64,000 bases of DNA, taken from assembly GCA_047495785.1 (NCBI GenBank), contig JBLDXI010000029.1, positions 3,844,001-3,908,000 on the forward strand, given 5' to 3'. Both the position numbers and the translations under genes were made by a program. Below are positions 11,501-22,479 of this stretch, in pieces. The notes under the pieces were generated by a model. That model made no database searches. It saw only the letters and a program-made list of their open reading frames with translations, and was not told the origin of the DNA. The first letter of the stretch is position 1, and each line of letters opens with the position of its first letter. The stretch is from Lepidodermella squamata. Lineage: Eukaryota > Gastrotricha.

Positions 11501-12446
11501 GATCCGTGTTCAAATGACACCGACTGCTCTATTTCAGACTATCTTTGGAATTACATGGTCTGCCGCAGTGGAGAATGCGTCTGTGAGAAGTATTCTGTTG
11601 AAACCGAGTTCCTTGAATACAATCTCGAGTGGAATAGCTTCGAGGTCAAACGGGCTTGTATTAGTCCGAAGTCCACTCTTAACCTGAAACAGGGCGAGAA
11701 GTGCGACGTATTGTTAAACGGCCAGAAGTGGAACCTCAATTGGAGACCGGAATGGATTTTCAGCAATCACTGGTGGCGCTGGGAAAAAAGCAAGATTCGG
11801 CTATGCGAGAAATCACTGATTTGCTTCGCTTGCATAGAAGATGGCGACACGGGATTGTGCCGTGAGTTTTGAGCATAGAGAACGTAGTGGTCAGAGTGTG
11901 CACTCACGCTCTTTCTCTCGAATCAAAAACCTTTTTGTGTGCGCGCATTCTTTTTTAAATTATTGTACATGGTAATTTTGTGTATTTTAACATTTTTGCG
12001 CGGAAATCGGCCTTCACGTATTTCCTTGAAATAACACCTTTCAAATAATTCGATCCTGCTTTTTCACGTGGCAATGGTTGCAGGGATATTCGAAAAGTTC
12101 GGAGGAGTTTTCATTTATTTTTTGTTTCAGTGTCGCATCGTGAGCGCGAACTCAGATCACTTCGCTCTCTATGGTTCTGAGGTAGCTCTTTAATGTGAAT
12201 TCGACCGTACCATTAATAGGCAAGTTCAATGGAACCATTGGAAAGTCGGCTGACCAATGCGGGCGTGAAGACTTCGTCTATTCTGGCCCGAAGATGTTAG
12301 AAAGCGGTCCGACTAGATCCGTTGCCAGGCAACGCCAACTGACAAGTAAGCACAACGATACCATTGCCGGAAAGAACGGCGTGACTTCGGCTGTGCCCTC
12401 AGCCACAATCCTGACGGCTGTCCTGCTCGTCGTTTCAGCTTTATAG
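8592..12446 (+). CDS. CRG-2: two-module Cys-rich secreted protein, GPI-type C-terminus
   Basis: Model: exons 8592-8612, 8676-8721, 8794-8855, 9525-9603, 9653-10273, 10793-10918, 10978-11039, 11098-11179, 11232-11861, 12220-12446; 651 residues with consistent phases. The layout is the same as CRG-1: signal peptide (MLSSIIL then MLCLASSANG), module 1 in exons 3-6, module 2 in exons 7-10, hydrophobic GPI-type end only in exon 10. The Trp-rich insert in module 1 reads like HWMWMDTGWQWKWE, and module 2 has WNLNWRPEW with a second Trp cluster. Intron 3 contains a foldback element. Intron 9 is 358 bases instead of 53 because a 300-base MITE sits in it. Exon 7 has a small change at its 3' end (FTIF instead of FSTF). 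It lies in the second tandem unit, same strand as CRG-1. Confidence 0.85.
8864..9492. mobile_element. Foldback-type element in CRG-2 intron 3
   Basis: Homologous to the element in CRG-1 intron 3. The left end is CATTATGAAACCACT and the right end AGTGGTTTCATAGTG. It lacks the nested 226-base repeat: the sequence runs CATTTCGGCCGCGCATTCG across the corresponding site. Ends are approximate. Confidence 0.6.
11874..12173. mobile_element. 300-base hAT-type MITE in CRG-2 intron 9
   Basis: The ends are CATAGAGAACGTAGTG and CACTTCGCTCTCTATG, inverse complements at 14 of 16 bases. Imperfect pairing continues for roughly 20 more. It is flanked by GTTTTGAG (11866-11873) and GTTCTGAG (12174-12181). These read as an 8-base target duplication with one change and fit the hAT preference nTnnnnAn. 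CRG-1 and CRG-3 have the unoccupied site, with a short intron running from TTTTGA straight on. No coding capacity, so it is a non-autonomous element. Confidence 0.85.
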
Positions 12447-13441
12447 TTACTGAATTGATCGATCCGGCTGATTTATCTGAAGCATACTGATGATTAAGAA
12501 CCTTTCGAAACGCTAAAATAAATTTCGTAGTCCTAATCTGTAAATCGTAGCCAAACTGTAAATTGTCACTTGTGCATGCAACAAATCGTGTAAAGTGTAA
12601 ACACAAATGTGAAGCCGTAGCTAGATGCCAGATGTAGTAATTGGCAAGCCGAAAAATTAAATTGCCCCTCTATCGAATTCTATTATGAGCGAGAATTTGA
12701 CCATTTTTGACGATTATGTCCTCAAATTAAGTCTCAGATCAACCACTCTTCCCCGTCTTCCGCCGCGTAAACCCCGACTATCACGACCACAACCACGAGT
12801 ACCACCACGAGCCCCACGACCGCCGATAGCCAAGCTCCGCGGACTAGGAACAACTTATTCTGCAGAACTGTCGATTGTAAATATTGCTCATTGCTCATAA
12901 AAATTAGGACTCTAATTTTTTATGTAGCGATCACGTCATTTTGACACCATGAGGTATACTTCATACTGGAATAGGCAGGGTACGTGCAACTTTTAAAGTC
13001 ACGTTGAATGACACCAGGAGGGAATTTTACGATAAAAACAAGTTGGAAAACTGTTCGTCACATGTCACATGCTGCAGATGGTGCCACAATGTCAACATTT
13101 CATGGAGCACCCGATGTCGACACCAAGGTCAATAGCATTTCGCTTTCGTTCTGACTAACTAAAAGTGCATACTATTGTAAGAAATGACTCTTGAAACCTT
13201 GTTAGTCTTACGGCCTTTAATTGTCGCCATTACGGCGGTAAAAAAGTTCGCTCTCCAAGAGGTCTTGGATATGCTATAAACGGTTCGACGTCTTGCCGCC
13301 AGGATGTTGACTCGGGCGAAGGAGCAGTGTAGAAGATGGACATTTTGCCGAAAGGGGGATGTAGGTAAGGGTCCCCCCTTATATCGCTCAAGTTTCCGCA
13401 TGGTTCAGGGAAAAAATCATGAGGGTCCCCCCTGTGGTTAG

Positions 13442-13472
13442 GCTTCGAGCCCGAGTCCCGAGGGCTCGAAGC
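13442..13472. repeat. Perfect 11-base inverted repeat (hairpin)
   Basis: GCTTCGAGCCC and GGGCTCGAAGC flank a 9-base loop. It lies in a GC-rich block (about 13330-13510) with runs such as GGGTCCCCCC, inside unit-specific intergenic DNA. It may be part of a mobile element; no function is evident. Confidence 0.7.
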
Positions 13473-15030
13473 AGGGACAGTCCTCCCCGCCATCTTCGAA
13501 ACTGCGAAGGAGACGGTGGTGGAATTATTGACAATTTACCGCCCCGATTTCTTCTCGCTCCAGCTGAGGCCGTAACAACGAATCCAAATAGCAATCCGTA
13601 CAGTAACGAGATGCCATCGATCCAGCAAACAGGCGAGTCTTTTTTCAAACAATTGCCTTACAACTTGCCGTCTCAAATATTAGGCCCGGTTGCCATTAAT
13701 TCCGGTATTCGCCAACGACGCTTTCGTCCCTTACAGATGAAGAAAGAGCCGCCGTTGCTACGCAAGCCGAAAGGACGCCGTTTACCGAGCGCCAAACTGA
13801 AAGTACCCCTACCCCTATATGTATCGGTATATTAGTTAGTTCATCAACAGTGTTCATCAACAGTGTACCTCGAAACACTCCATTTTTCCTATATACGTTT
13901 TGAATCGTTCGAAATTTTCCACTGCACCATGAAAATTCTCAGCAATTTCCTGATGTAACCCAGGCCTATTCGTTGGTGTTCTGATGAAAGGGCTCGTCTC
14001 CTGAAATATGCCGTAAATCATTTACATCACACTTCGTAAATAGCTATTATTATTCGTAATGCCCATTTGATGTTGGGGGTTGGGGGAATTCATAACTGCT
14101 ATGTTGTTACATGTTGTAGTATGTTGTAGAGTTCGTTCATTAAAAAATTACTTTCTCTTTTACTTTGGCCTGGTATTTTATTAGTAATCCTCTTAAAATG
14201 TTCCAGTTGCTAATGTTCCAGTTTCGTAAAATACAGTTTGGAACTCCACATAAAGCCACGAAATCAGAAGAAAAATGATCGCTAAATCGTAAATTATCGA
14301 TGAGATTTCTCAGCAATAAGCTACCCGCTCAAAAATCGCCGATCAAACGCGAAAAATGCTACTCAGATATTCAAAATGATTCAGTTTTAAACAAATTCTA
14401 TCAATTTTCAAAGTCTGAATAAAAATGCAGCCTGGCGGGATTATGCAATGTTATGATTATGAGCTCGTTCTGTCTCGGCCAGTATTATTGATTGGCGTGA
14501 AAATTAATTTATGAATTGCGGCGGCCGTACGTCTGCTGAGAAGGCGAGTTTCTGCCTCATCGCATATTGCATTATCGCGGCGCGGCCAGTGCTTCCATGA
14601 ACATATCAATTTCTGACAGGAAAGCCTGCATTGGCAAGGGAGTGCGCTACCTAAGGCCTTTTTCCATGGAACACCCGGAAAAAAACATTCGTTGCTCATC
14701 TTGCATAAAAACTGGAACGCACACCTGTTGAACAAGAAAACGTACTGATTGCTCGCATCTTTTGCGAAATATTAGACAATATGCTTCTGTTTCAAATAAT
14801 GCTTCTGCTGCCCGGGAAAAAAGTTACGCCGCTCGCAAACATATGAATTACTACGCGGCTGCTAGACAAAATTAGGGCAAAAGTAGCGGCAAGATCTTCA
14901 TCCACTTCTTCTATCGTTTTCCATACTTCGTCACGATCACTAAGACCATCTCCTAGTCCATAAAAGTAATCAAGAATAATTGATCAACGAACAGATTTTT
15001 ATTGTGTCCTTTCTCCAAAACAATTAATTA

Positions 15031-15216
15031 TGTGTGAAGAAACTGGAGGGGAAGAAAGGTTCTGCGACCGAGGGTATTACTTCCACCCAGCCGGAGCAGT
15101 AGGTGTTAAGAGCTCTGCTCAGTTATACAGTATACATACGCGCCGTGACTTGGAGGCGCCCACTGACCTTCAGAGAACGGACAGCGCACGCTTAGCCACT
15201 AGGCCACGTGCTCCCC
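15031..15216 (-). mobile_element. Possible tRNA-related SINE fragment
   Basis: Read on the minus strand it begins GGGGAGCACGTGGCCTAGTGG, which contains a good RNA polymerase III A-box (TGGCCTAGTGG) as in the D-arm of a tRNA. A degraded tRNA-like continuation follows. No clear B-box or tail is visible, so this is a tentative call. It is absent from the matching position upstream of CRG-2. Confidence 0.35.
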
Positions 15217-15364
15217 TTGTAATACTTGTAATAACTATTAGTAGCCCGAGTTGGCTTTGAAGAAATCGACATCTGACTGACGTCTGACAATTCTAGCTGA
15301 AAAGCATTCTGCAGTACTGTAATCTATCAACTCTATATACTCTTCGATTGAGCTTACAAGCAGC

Positions 15365-18300
15365 ATGATATCGAGCATTATTCTGGTGAGATGTTTTGAA
15401 AAAGTAATTCATATATTTGTTTTATATTTCCTCTCTGAAAAACAGATGTTGTCCCTTGCATCGAGCGCAATTGGGCAACCCATGGGGATAAGTAAGCCTC
15501 ACGAGGGATGTAGTTTATTTTTGGATATGTCTTTTGGATTTTTTGATGGATTAATATTTACTTATATTAATATTAATTGTTAGATTGCACGGATGCCTCG
15601 GTGCAATGCCCACAGTATCAAAGATGCGAATCATTTTCAACTTTTGTAAGAAACATTGTGGAACTATAAAATTGTTGAGCTTCAGCAAGCGCGCTGATTG
15701 GTCAACGGTCGTTACATTTTGGCCATGCAATCGACTAATGAATTAATTGAAAAATGGCATCGCCAAATTAATTGCATGGTATCCAATGACTAGACCCCGC
15801 ATGATAATCTTGGCTAAACTGCAGCAAAACAAAAACTTGTAGCAACATTTAATGGATCGCACGACCGACATGTTTCATGCCAGTCATTGAAACGACCGAT
15901 TGACTAATCAGCGTGTGCCAGAGAAATGGAATTGGTTCCATAATGAAGGCTATGCAAAATGCCTGCTTTTCTACTTGAGACTTATCAAATCTAGGACCCA
16001 CCGTGCAAGTCGAAAGCTTGCGTTTGTGAGGACTGTACTAAGCGAAAAGGTTTCCCTCACTCATTTGACAGGTGTCGTCCGGGTACGTTTTTCCCACGCC
16101 CCACAGCATCGGAAAAATAACCATTTCTTTTATCTCAGTCACTTACATCAATTCCTTAGACGACTCCTGCATCCCCGATAGTCCTGATGCTGTTCTAACC
16201 GTTACAGTACCCAACGCGGACTGTAATGAACAGAACAAACCCGAGTGCATCTTCGACAGGCAAGGAAATGGCTGCGACGCTGGGACACGATGCGGCAATG
16301 GAACTGATGGTTTTTGCGATGGTTACAACCGCGAGTGCATGCAAGATTGGTGCGTTTGCGTGGAGGAGAACGAGGTTTTCGACTACAACTACGGCGGTTG
16401 CGGTGCACGTCTCATCGGCGATCAGTGTAGAAAGTAGGGGGGGGGGGGGGGACGGTGGGTATCATCCTGGTCTCGGCGATGCTTCATCCCGACCTGGCAA
16501 GGGACGACAGCTCATCCCCGGGGGGATGAGGTTATATCCTGGTCTCCAGCCTAAACTGCACTGGGGACGATACTGGTAGCGGGGTGAAGTTAGCGCAATC
16601 TGACGCCAAAATTTGAAATTTACGCGCAAAAGCCCTTTCAACTGTAAATCGCGAGATTGTAAAAATATAATTAAGAATATCTAAATTATATATGACATCC
16701 AGCACAATAATGGAATTATAAAAGAAGCGAGGTATAGACTTTTTACGCAAGGTGAGGTGAGGCAGACCTTAAAGCGGCAGACCTGAGCCGTTCTCGTCCA
16801 CTTTCATAGATATGCAAGAGTGTAGAGCAAATCTGGCGATAGATGGCGTAAATCTAAAGTCATATTCTGATTCCCAGACCCTCTTTTAGTAAAGATGTTA
16901 TATTTTCTTTCAGATCTAGATGATTTGCCACCTATGAGTCAATTTTTTCGATTTTTCACTTTGGACCATCTGAAAAATGTCATTCTGAAGGGTCTAGAGC
17001 AAATCTGGCGATAGATGGCGTAAATCTAAAGTCATATTCTGATTCCCAGACCCTCTTTTAGTAAAGATGTTATATTTTCTTTCAGATCTAGATGATTTGC
17101 CACCTTTGAGTCAATTTTTTCGATTTTTCACTTTGGACCATCTGAAAAATGTCATTCTGAAGGGTCTAGAGCAAATCTGGCGATAGATGGCGTAAATCTA
17201 AAGTCATATTCTGATTCCCAGACCCTCTTTTAGTAAAGATGTTATATTTTCTTTCAGATCTAGATGATTTGCCACCTTTGAGTCAATTTTTTCGAATTTT
17301 TTCGAAGAAGAATGACAAGGTTGACCGCCTCAAGAAGATCGTGAACTCATTGACGGACTTCACCTTTCTCGCTCAGCTGGCGTTCATTCATGATGCCTTA
17401 CGAGAGATGACCTGGTTATCCTTGACCCTTCAGAGGTCCGAATCGTCGCCCCTGGACGTTTGGCCTCATATAAGGCGAACTATTGAGCACCTCGACAACA
17501 TGGGCGTGTCTGACGGTGTGAGCGTGTCAAATCTCATGAGCTCCTACGCCGAAAAACAGCTGAACGGCATTCCTCTTCGAAACTGCACTGATGCCGCCCT
17601 TGCAGCGTTTTCAGCAACAAAGTTGAAGCTATCCAGCAAGATGGCTGAAAGCCTGCGCGAACGTGTCTCGACATCGCAGAAATTTCTGGAAGCAGCTTCA
17701 GCCCTCGTCCCGCTTAACTGGCCGCCACGATCAAGTGTCAAGTTCCTCAAGTTCGGCGAGTTCGAAGTCGAAACTCTGGCAAATTCTTTTGGCCTTGATT
17801 GGTGGGCGGTGACGAAGGATCTACGCGATTGGAAAGAAGGTCGCGAACCCCTGCAATCGTCAGCGCTTGGTCAGCTCATGATAAAGTTGAAGACAGTCGC
17901 CGTCACTTCGTCTGACTGTGAGCGTGGATTTTCTGAAATGAACCGCACTCAATCAGACGATCGCAATAGGCTTTACGTTGTTACCATGTCCTGTAAGTTT
18001 CAATTTGATGATTCGTAAATACTGGAATTAAAATCTTCGATTTATAGCTCTGATGTTCGTGTGTATTAATGGGCCTGCGATTCACAACTTCGACCCAACT
18101 CAATTCGTGCGCTCATGGCTACAGAAGGGTCGTCGCAGTGCCCGTGATCAAGCCCGTCTTCCGGCTATAATCGACTCGCCGGTGGAGAAAATCAGGTCCA
18201 CCATTTTTATACGAAAATAATTGATAGAATTAGGATGAATTCAATCTCAAAATTAGCTTTGTCTCGTCCAATGGTAGGACGCTGCCCCTAAAAGGCGGAA

Positions 18301-20539
18301 ATCTTGGTTCGATTCCAAGGACAAAGAATGCTTTGAGAAATATAGGAAGAATGTGAATAGATGATGCGAGCGAACGCGTAGCGTTCGCGAGCGAAATTTT
18401 TTGACCAAAATACTCTATCCCCCCCTCAGGAAAATTCCTACTTTCTACGCTGTCGGCGATTCATGCTCAAAGGATTCGGAATGCGCTGTTATGCCCCAAT
18501 ATGGCAAGAAGAACTACTTGGTCTGCCGCAGTGGCAAATGCGCCTGCGATATCGAGGTTTCTGTTGAAACTGAGTACCGTGAATACAATGAAGAGCGGAA
18601 CAGCTTCGATGTCAAACGTGCTTGTTTGCATAAGAATGCCACGATTAACCTAAAACAGGGCGAGGAGTGTGACCTTCCCGAGAACAGCCGGGAATGGAGA
18701 TGGATGGGCGGCAAATGGCAATGGAACTGGCAAGAAGGCACGGTTCGCGTTTGCGAGAAATCACTTATTTGCCTCGCTTGCATCGAAGATGGCGACGTAG
18801 GCTTGTGCCGTGAGTTTTGAGGTTGCTTTTCTAAGTCTATTTAACCCTGGGTGGTTTATTTACTTTTTTATGTTTTTGCTGCGTTGGTTATATCGTTAGC
18901 GACGTTGAATAACTCGGATTTAGGCTTGTTTACAGCATTTTCGAAGCGACGGTTGACAAATAAAATGCGGTGTTTTTAGCGTGAATGAAGAGGCAAAACA
19001 AAAGACTGTTTCCTTGTCACCTCGCACTTTGAAACGATGTAAACAAGTCTAAATCCGACTTACTCAAGGTCGCTAACGATATGGTTGTTAAATCATAAAT
19101 AAATACCGGGTGAAAACAATCAAAAACCACTCTGTGAAAACTGCAGTAAACACCATGAACAGCTCTGAGTTAACAGTACCATTAACAGGCAAGTTCAATG
19201 GACCCATTGGAATGACGGCTGAACAATGCGGGCGTAAAACATTCGTCTATTCCGGTCCGAAGTCCTCGGAGAGTGCTCCATTCAAGAGCTTTTCCAGGCA
19301 ACGCCTGATCACAAGTGAGAACACAGTGATGCAATGTATAATTTCGTTAATAAAATTGTCTATTAATTAATAGATTGCACAGATGCCTCGGTGAAATGCC
19401 CACAAAATCAAAGATGCGAATCCTTCTCCACTTTTGTAAGGAAGTTCGCTTCGCGAATTACCTGCTTCTCTATTCACAACCCTAAATAATCTAGGACCCA
19501 CCGTGCACGTCGAAAGCTTGTGTTTGTAACGACTGCGCTCTGCGACCATTGGAATATGGCGATGAATGTGTTCCAAGTTTGTTTTTCTCTTTATAAAACC
19601 GTAGAATTTTTCATTTCTTCACCATGCAGCTACTTACATCAACTCCTTAAACTCTACCTGCACATCCACCCCTGGCGAGGTTGTAACCATACCCGGCGCG
19701 GCCTGTCATTCACCATCGAACAAAACCCAGTGCCTTAATGGCACACAGGGCAATGGTTGTAATACTGTGGCAAGATGCTCATCTGACGAAGATTGTTCTG
19801 GCAACGAACGCATTTGCAAGCAGGGATGGTGCGTTTGCAAGTTTAAGTACCAGGTTTTCGACTACAACACCGGCAGGTGCGTCGAACGACAAATCGGCGA
19901 TCCGTGTTCAAAAGACACCGACTGCACTATTGAGTACAATCTCAGCACTTTCTTGGTCTGCCGCAGTGGCAAATGCGTCTGTGAGAAGTATTCTGTTGAA
20001 ACCGAGTTCCTTGAATACAATCAGGAGTGGAATAGCTTAGAGGTCAAGCGGGCTTGTATTAGTGAGGAGTCCACGTTTAACTTGGAACAGGGCGAGAAGT
20101 GCGACGTTCTGTTAAACGGCCGGAAGTGGAACTTGAAGTGGAGACCGGAGTGGGGTCTTAGCCAGTACTTGGAGCCCTATGAGGACAGCAAGATTCGCCT
20201 TTGCAAAAAATCACTGATTTGCTTCGCTTGCATAGAAGATGGCGACGGGGGACTGTGCCGTGAGTTTTGACGTGGCTTTTCAATGTGAATTTGACTGTAC
20301 CATTAATAATAGGCAAGTTCAATGGAACCATTGGAAAGTCGGCTGAACAATGCGGGCGAAAAAAATTCGTCTATTCTGGCCCGAATCCCTTAGAAAGCGC
20401 TCCGACCAAGTCAATTTCTAGGCAACGCCACCTGACAAGTAAGCACAAAGATACCATTGCCGGAAAGAACGGCGTGACTTCGGCTGTGTCCTCCGCCACA
20501 ATCCTGGCTGCTGTCTTGCTCGTCGTTTCAGCTTTGTAG
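15365..20539 (+). CDS. CRG-3: two-module Cys-rich protein with a 2-kb insertion in exon 5
   Basis: Exons 15365-15385, 15446-15491, 15584-15645, 15995-16082, then an exon 5 split by foreign DNA, then 19189-19314, 19374-19435, 19495-19576, 19630-20259, 20313-20539. The first half of exon 5 (from 16139) runs to a stop at 16435-16437 after IGDQCRK. The reading resumes near GDSCSKDSEC at ~18455 and ends at 18809. A GT (16434) and a pyrimidine-rich AG (18429) would splice out the insertion in phase, giving exons 16139-16433 and 18430-18809 and a 672-residue protein with ~18 extra residues. Whether that happens is unknown; otherwise module 1 is broken and only module 2 is intact. The GGCGAT..TG....AAAG word occurs on both sides of the insertion. 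Module 2 and the GPI-type end are like CRG-1. The exon 8 donor is weak (GTTTGT). The exon 4 product is 3 residues longer than in its paralogues. Confidence 0.7.
15654..15945. mobile_element. Foldback-type element in CRG-3 intron 3 (short form)
   Basis: It starts CATTGTGGAAC and ends TGGTTCCATAATG. The internal words GCGCTGATTGGTCAACGG and CGATTGACTAATCAGCG are inverse related. It is a shorter relative of the elements in the same intron of CRG-1 and CRG-2. Confidence 0.6.
16823..17286 (+). repeat. 172-base tandem repeat, about 2.7 copies
   Basis: The word TAGAGCAAATCTGGCG recurs at 16823, 16995 and 17167, a spacing of exactly 172 bases each time, with near-identical sequence. Each unit contains a TTTCTTTCAG acceptor-like site followed by codons for DLDDLPP. 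The last unit runs into the transposase reading frame, so this looks like tandem duplication of an intron/exon boundary of the transposase gene. Confidence 0.9.
17259..18220 (+). pseudogene. hAT-superfamily transposase, C-terminal fragment
   Basis: Two exons, about 17259-17992 and 18048-18220, ending at a TAA. The reading frame is open from 17239, but the stretch before 17259 looks like intron (TTTCTTTCAG acceptor). The end of the protein has the hAT dimerisation-region pattern: SDCERGFSEMN, then RNRLYVVTMSSLMFVCINGP across the splice and FDPTQFVRSWL. It resembles the KIAA1586/ZNF862-like domesticated or mobile hAT group. The N-terminal zinc finger and most of the DDE region are missing, so it cannot be autonomous. 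It lies inside CRG-3. The family assignment is from remembered motif patterns. Confidence 0.7.
18257..18326 (+). tRNA. tRNA-like sequence (anticodon position TAA), probable pseudogene
   Basis: It folds as a cloverleaf: acceptor CTTTGTC/GACAAAG (7 pairs), D-arm GTCC/GGAC, anticodon stem CTGCC/GGCGG with one G-T pair, and T-arm CTTGG/CCAAG with TTCGATT loop. The anticodon loop CCTAAAA lacks T33 and would present TAA. A TAA tRNA should be Leu and carry a long variable arm, but this one has only four variable bases. I therefore treat it as a pseudogene or tRNA-derived piece of the insertion. Confidence 0.5.
18890..19082. mobile_element. MITE with long terminal inverted repeats (copy 2), in CRG-3 intron 5
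   Basis: It has the same termini as 5377-5572 (ATATCGTTAGCG...CGCTAACGATAT), with a more diverged right arm. The corresponding introns of CRG-1 and CRG-2 lack it and read GTTGGTTATTTGGTTG or similar through the site, so it inserted after the duplications. Confidence 0.85.
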
Positions 20540-21638
20540 TAGCTGAATTAATTGATCCGGCGTATTTATCTGAGGCTGACTGATAGCGACAATGCTTTCG
20601 AAATGCTGAGCTTTGAACAAATCTTATTGACATATCTCATTCACGTATTGCCGGTACTAAATGTTGAAACAGTTGTAAAATTTAATTTTCAAGGTTGAAA
20701 GTTTCATATATTAATGAATGCTTCTGCTTATGTTGCGGCCGAGGTATGCAATCGCTCTCAACGGAGCTCTCTGAATAATTATTTAGATATAAATAAAGTC
20801 AAGTCTAACAAGGTGTTCAGAGTGTAATGAAGGTTGGCTGACGAATATCGTCATTTTATTTGTGTGAGCGATCATGTTTGCAAATTTATACCAGGATTCT
20901 TAATTATCGAAATGCACAGATACGGCGAAAACAAACGATGTTCAGGTCATGGCGTGGAACGATGATACTGACGTTTTCGAGACGTAGTCGATTTGTTTGA
21001 ATAAGGCGTATAATTTTGCATTTTGGGAACGATATCTGCTCACATCCGACAATCCGGCGCAAATTATCTCATGGTTTCTCGACTTACGGTCCTGATTGTC
21101 GCATCAGGGTTTACAGTGATTTCCGGCTTGCCGTTATAGAAGTTGGTAATCGAAACCGGTGGATTTGATTATGTGGTCAAGAGGCCCGCGGCACTACGGT
21201 TACTCGCATGAGCAAATTCTTCAGCTCTAAATTTTGCCACAAACGGACTTTCTGAAAAATTGAGCCTTATCAATGATCCATTTATTCATTCATTCAGTAA
21301 TTCATTGCATTTTAATTAACGACAATGGAGATATTATAGCGTGATTCACATGGCTCCCTAATGATTTTAAAATCGGCTAAACATTCCGGAAAATTAAATT
21401 GTGACACATTTTTGAGTCGGAGCAGCTGCACATATATGTGCAACTGTTAGGCCATTGACATCATAATCGAATTCCATCGGGTTAACTAGCTTCCAGCCAC
21501 GATAGGTAATGATTTTTGTTAAGAAGAAATGCAGGCTGTGAGCTATGAGTGAGATGAGTCACAATCCAAAAAGAGAGGTACTAAATTGGGGTTAGCTTTC
21601 TTTACTTGGAAAAGGACAAAACCAGGGTAAAACAACTA

Positions 21639-21739
21639 CTCTAAAATAGAAAAGTAGGGCGTAATGCGTTTTCTCCCTCTCCACTGAAGAGTACCTAGGT
21701 GCAAAAGGTTATTTTACGCCATTCGCTTCTATTTTAGAG
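21639..21739. repeat. Inverted repeat (13-base perfect ends, longer imperfect)
   Basis: CTCTAAAATAGAA at 21639-21651 and its exact inverse complement at 21727-21739. Inside, GGCGTAA and TTACGCC also pair. It is possibly a small MITE; no second copy was noticed. Confidence 0.6.
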
Positions 21740-22479
21740 CGCAACACGCAATGCATATTTACCATTGCGCATACGCATGTTGTATTATGACAGCTATGAT
21801 TTTAGCACTTTTCTTTGTCTGTGTCCCAAGTACTTACAATACCGTGAGAGTAAAAATCCTACATTTGACAAGTCCTAAGAATAAATGATAATTTCGAGGG
21901 ATTACGGAATCGCAAACAATTATTAAGAAAGCGATTAATTTGTTGGGAGTAGCAAGATTCAATTTCGGTCACTCGTGTGTCGCTGCCATACTGAGTGGTA
22001 AAGGATATCAGTTATTTACTCAGAAAATAAGATTTTTTCGTTTAAGGAATTTTTTTTCGAGGTTAAGAATTTTTGAAATAGAGACAAAAAAGGTATTTGG
22101 CCCACCTCAAATATTCGAAAAATGTCGGTAGAAAATTCCCCACCTCTGATGGCACCAGCGCTCGCCGGTCAAACTCTGACATAATGTTTAATAAAAAATG
22201 TTGAAAGCCGCTCAGTCCAAGGTCGTGCGGAGTGAAAAAACGCCATCTTTGGCTAAAAGCGTTGTTATATATCTCATTTGTCATTTTTTTACTGCTCCGT
22301 GAATCTGTAATAATATATACGCTCGCTCACACACCGCTAGAATGCGTGTTTTTTTACTTAAGAAGGCATAAAAATAACAGAAAATGCGCGGCCAGGCGGT
22401 GGAATGACGTGGAAAGATATTCGGGCGGGATGGTGATGCAGGTGTGAAGCGTACATAAAACAAATTACATAACCGGCGA

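Larger units (their letters stand above)
12447..15364. other. Intergenic part of tandem unit 2
   Basis: No supportable gene. It is partly collinear with 4550-7370 (see unit 1). About 12870-13720 is specific to this unit and includes a GC-rich stretch with a strong hairpin (13442-13472). A SINE-like block (15031-15216) lies close upstream of CRG-3. The final ~130 bases match the CRG-1 and CRG-2 upstream regions. Confidence 0.55.
16434..18429. mobile_element. Composite insertion inside CRG-3 exon 5
   Basis: In order it holds a run of 15 G (16437-16451), a GC-rich block (16452-16575) related to the CAGGG-ended repeat (shared GGTATCATCC word), a 172-base tandem repeat, a hAT-type transposase fragment, and a tRNA-like sequence. 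No single pair of termini encloses it. It probably arose by several events or by recombination between paralogues. The G-run could also mark an assembly weak point. Confidence 0.65.
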
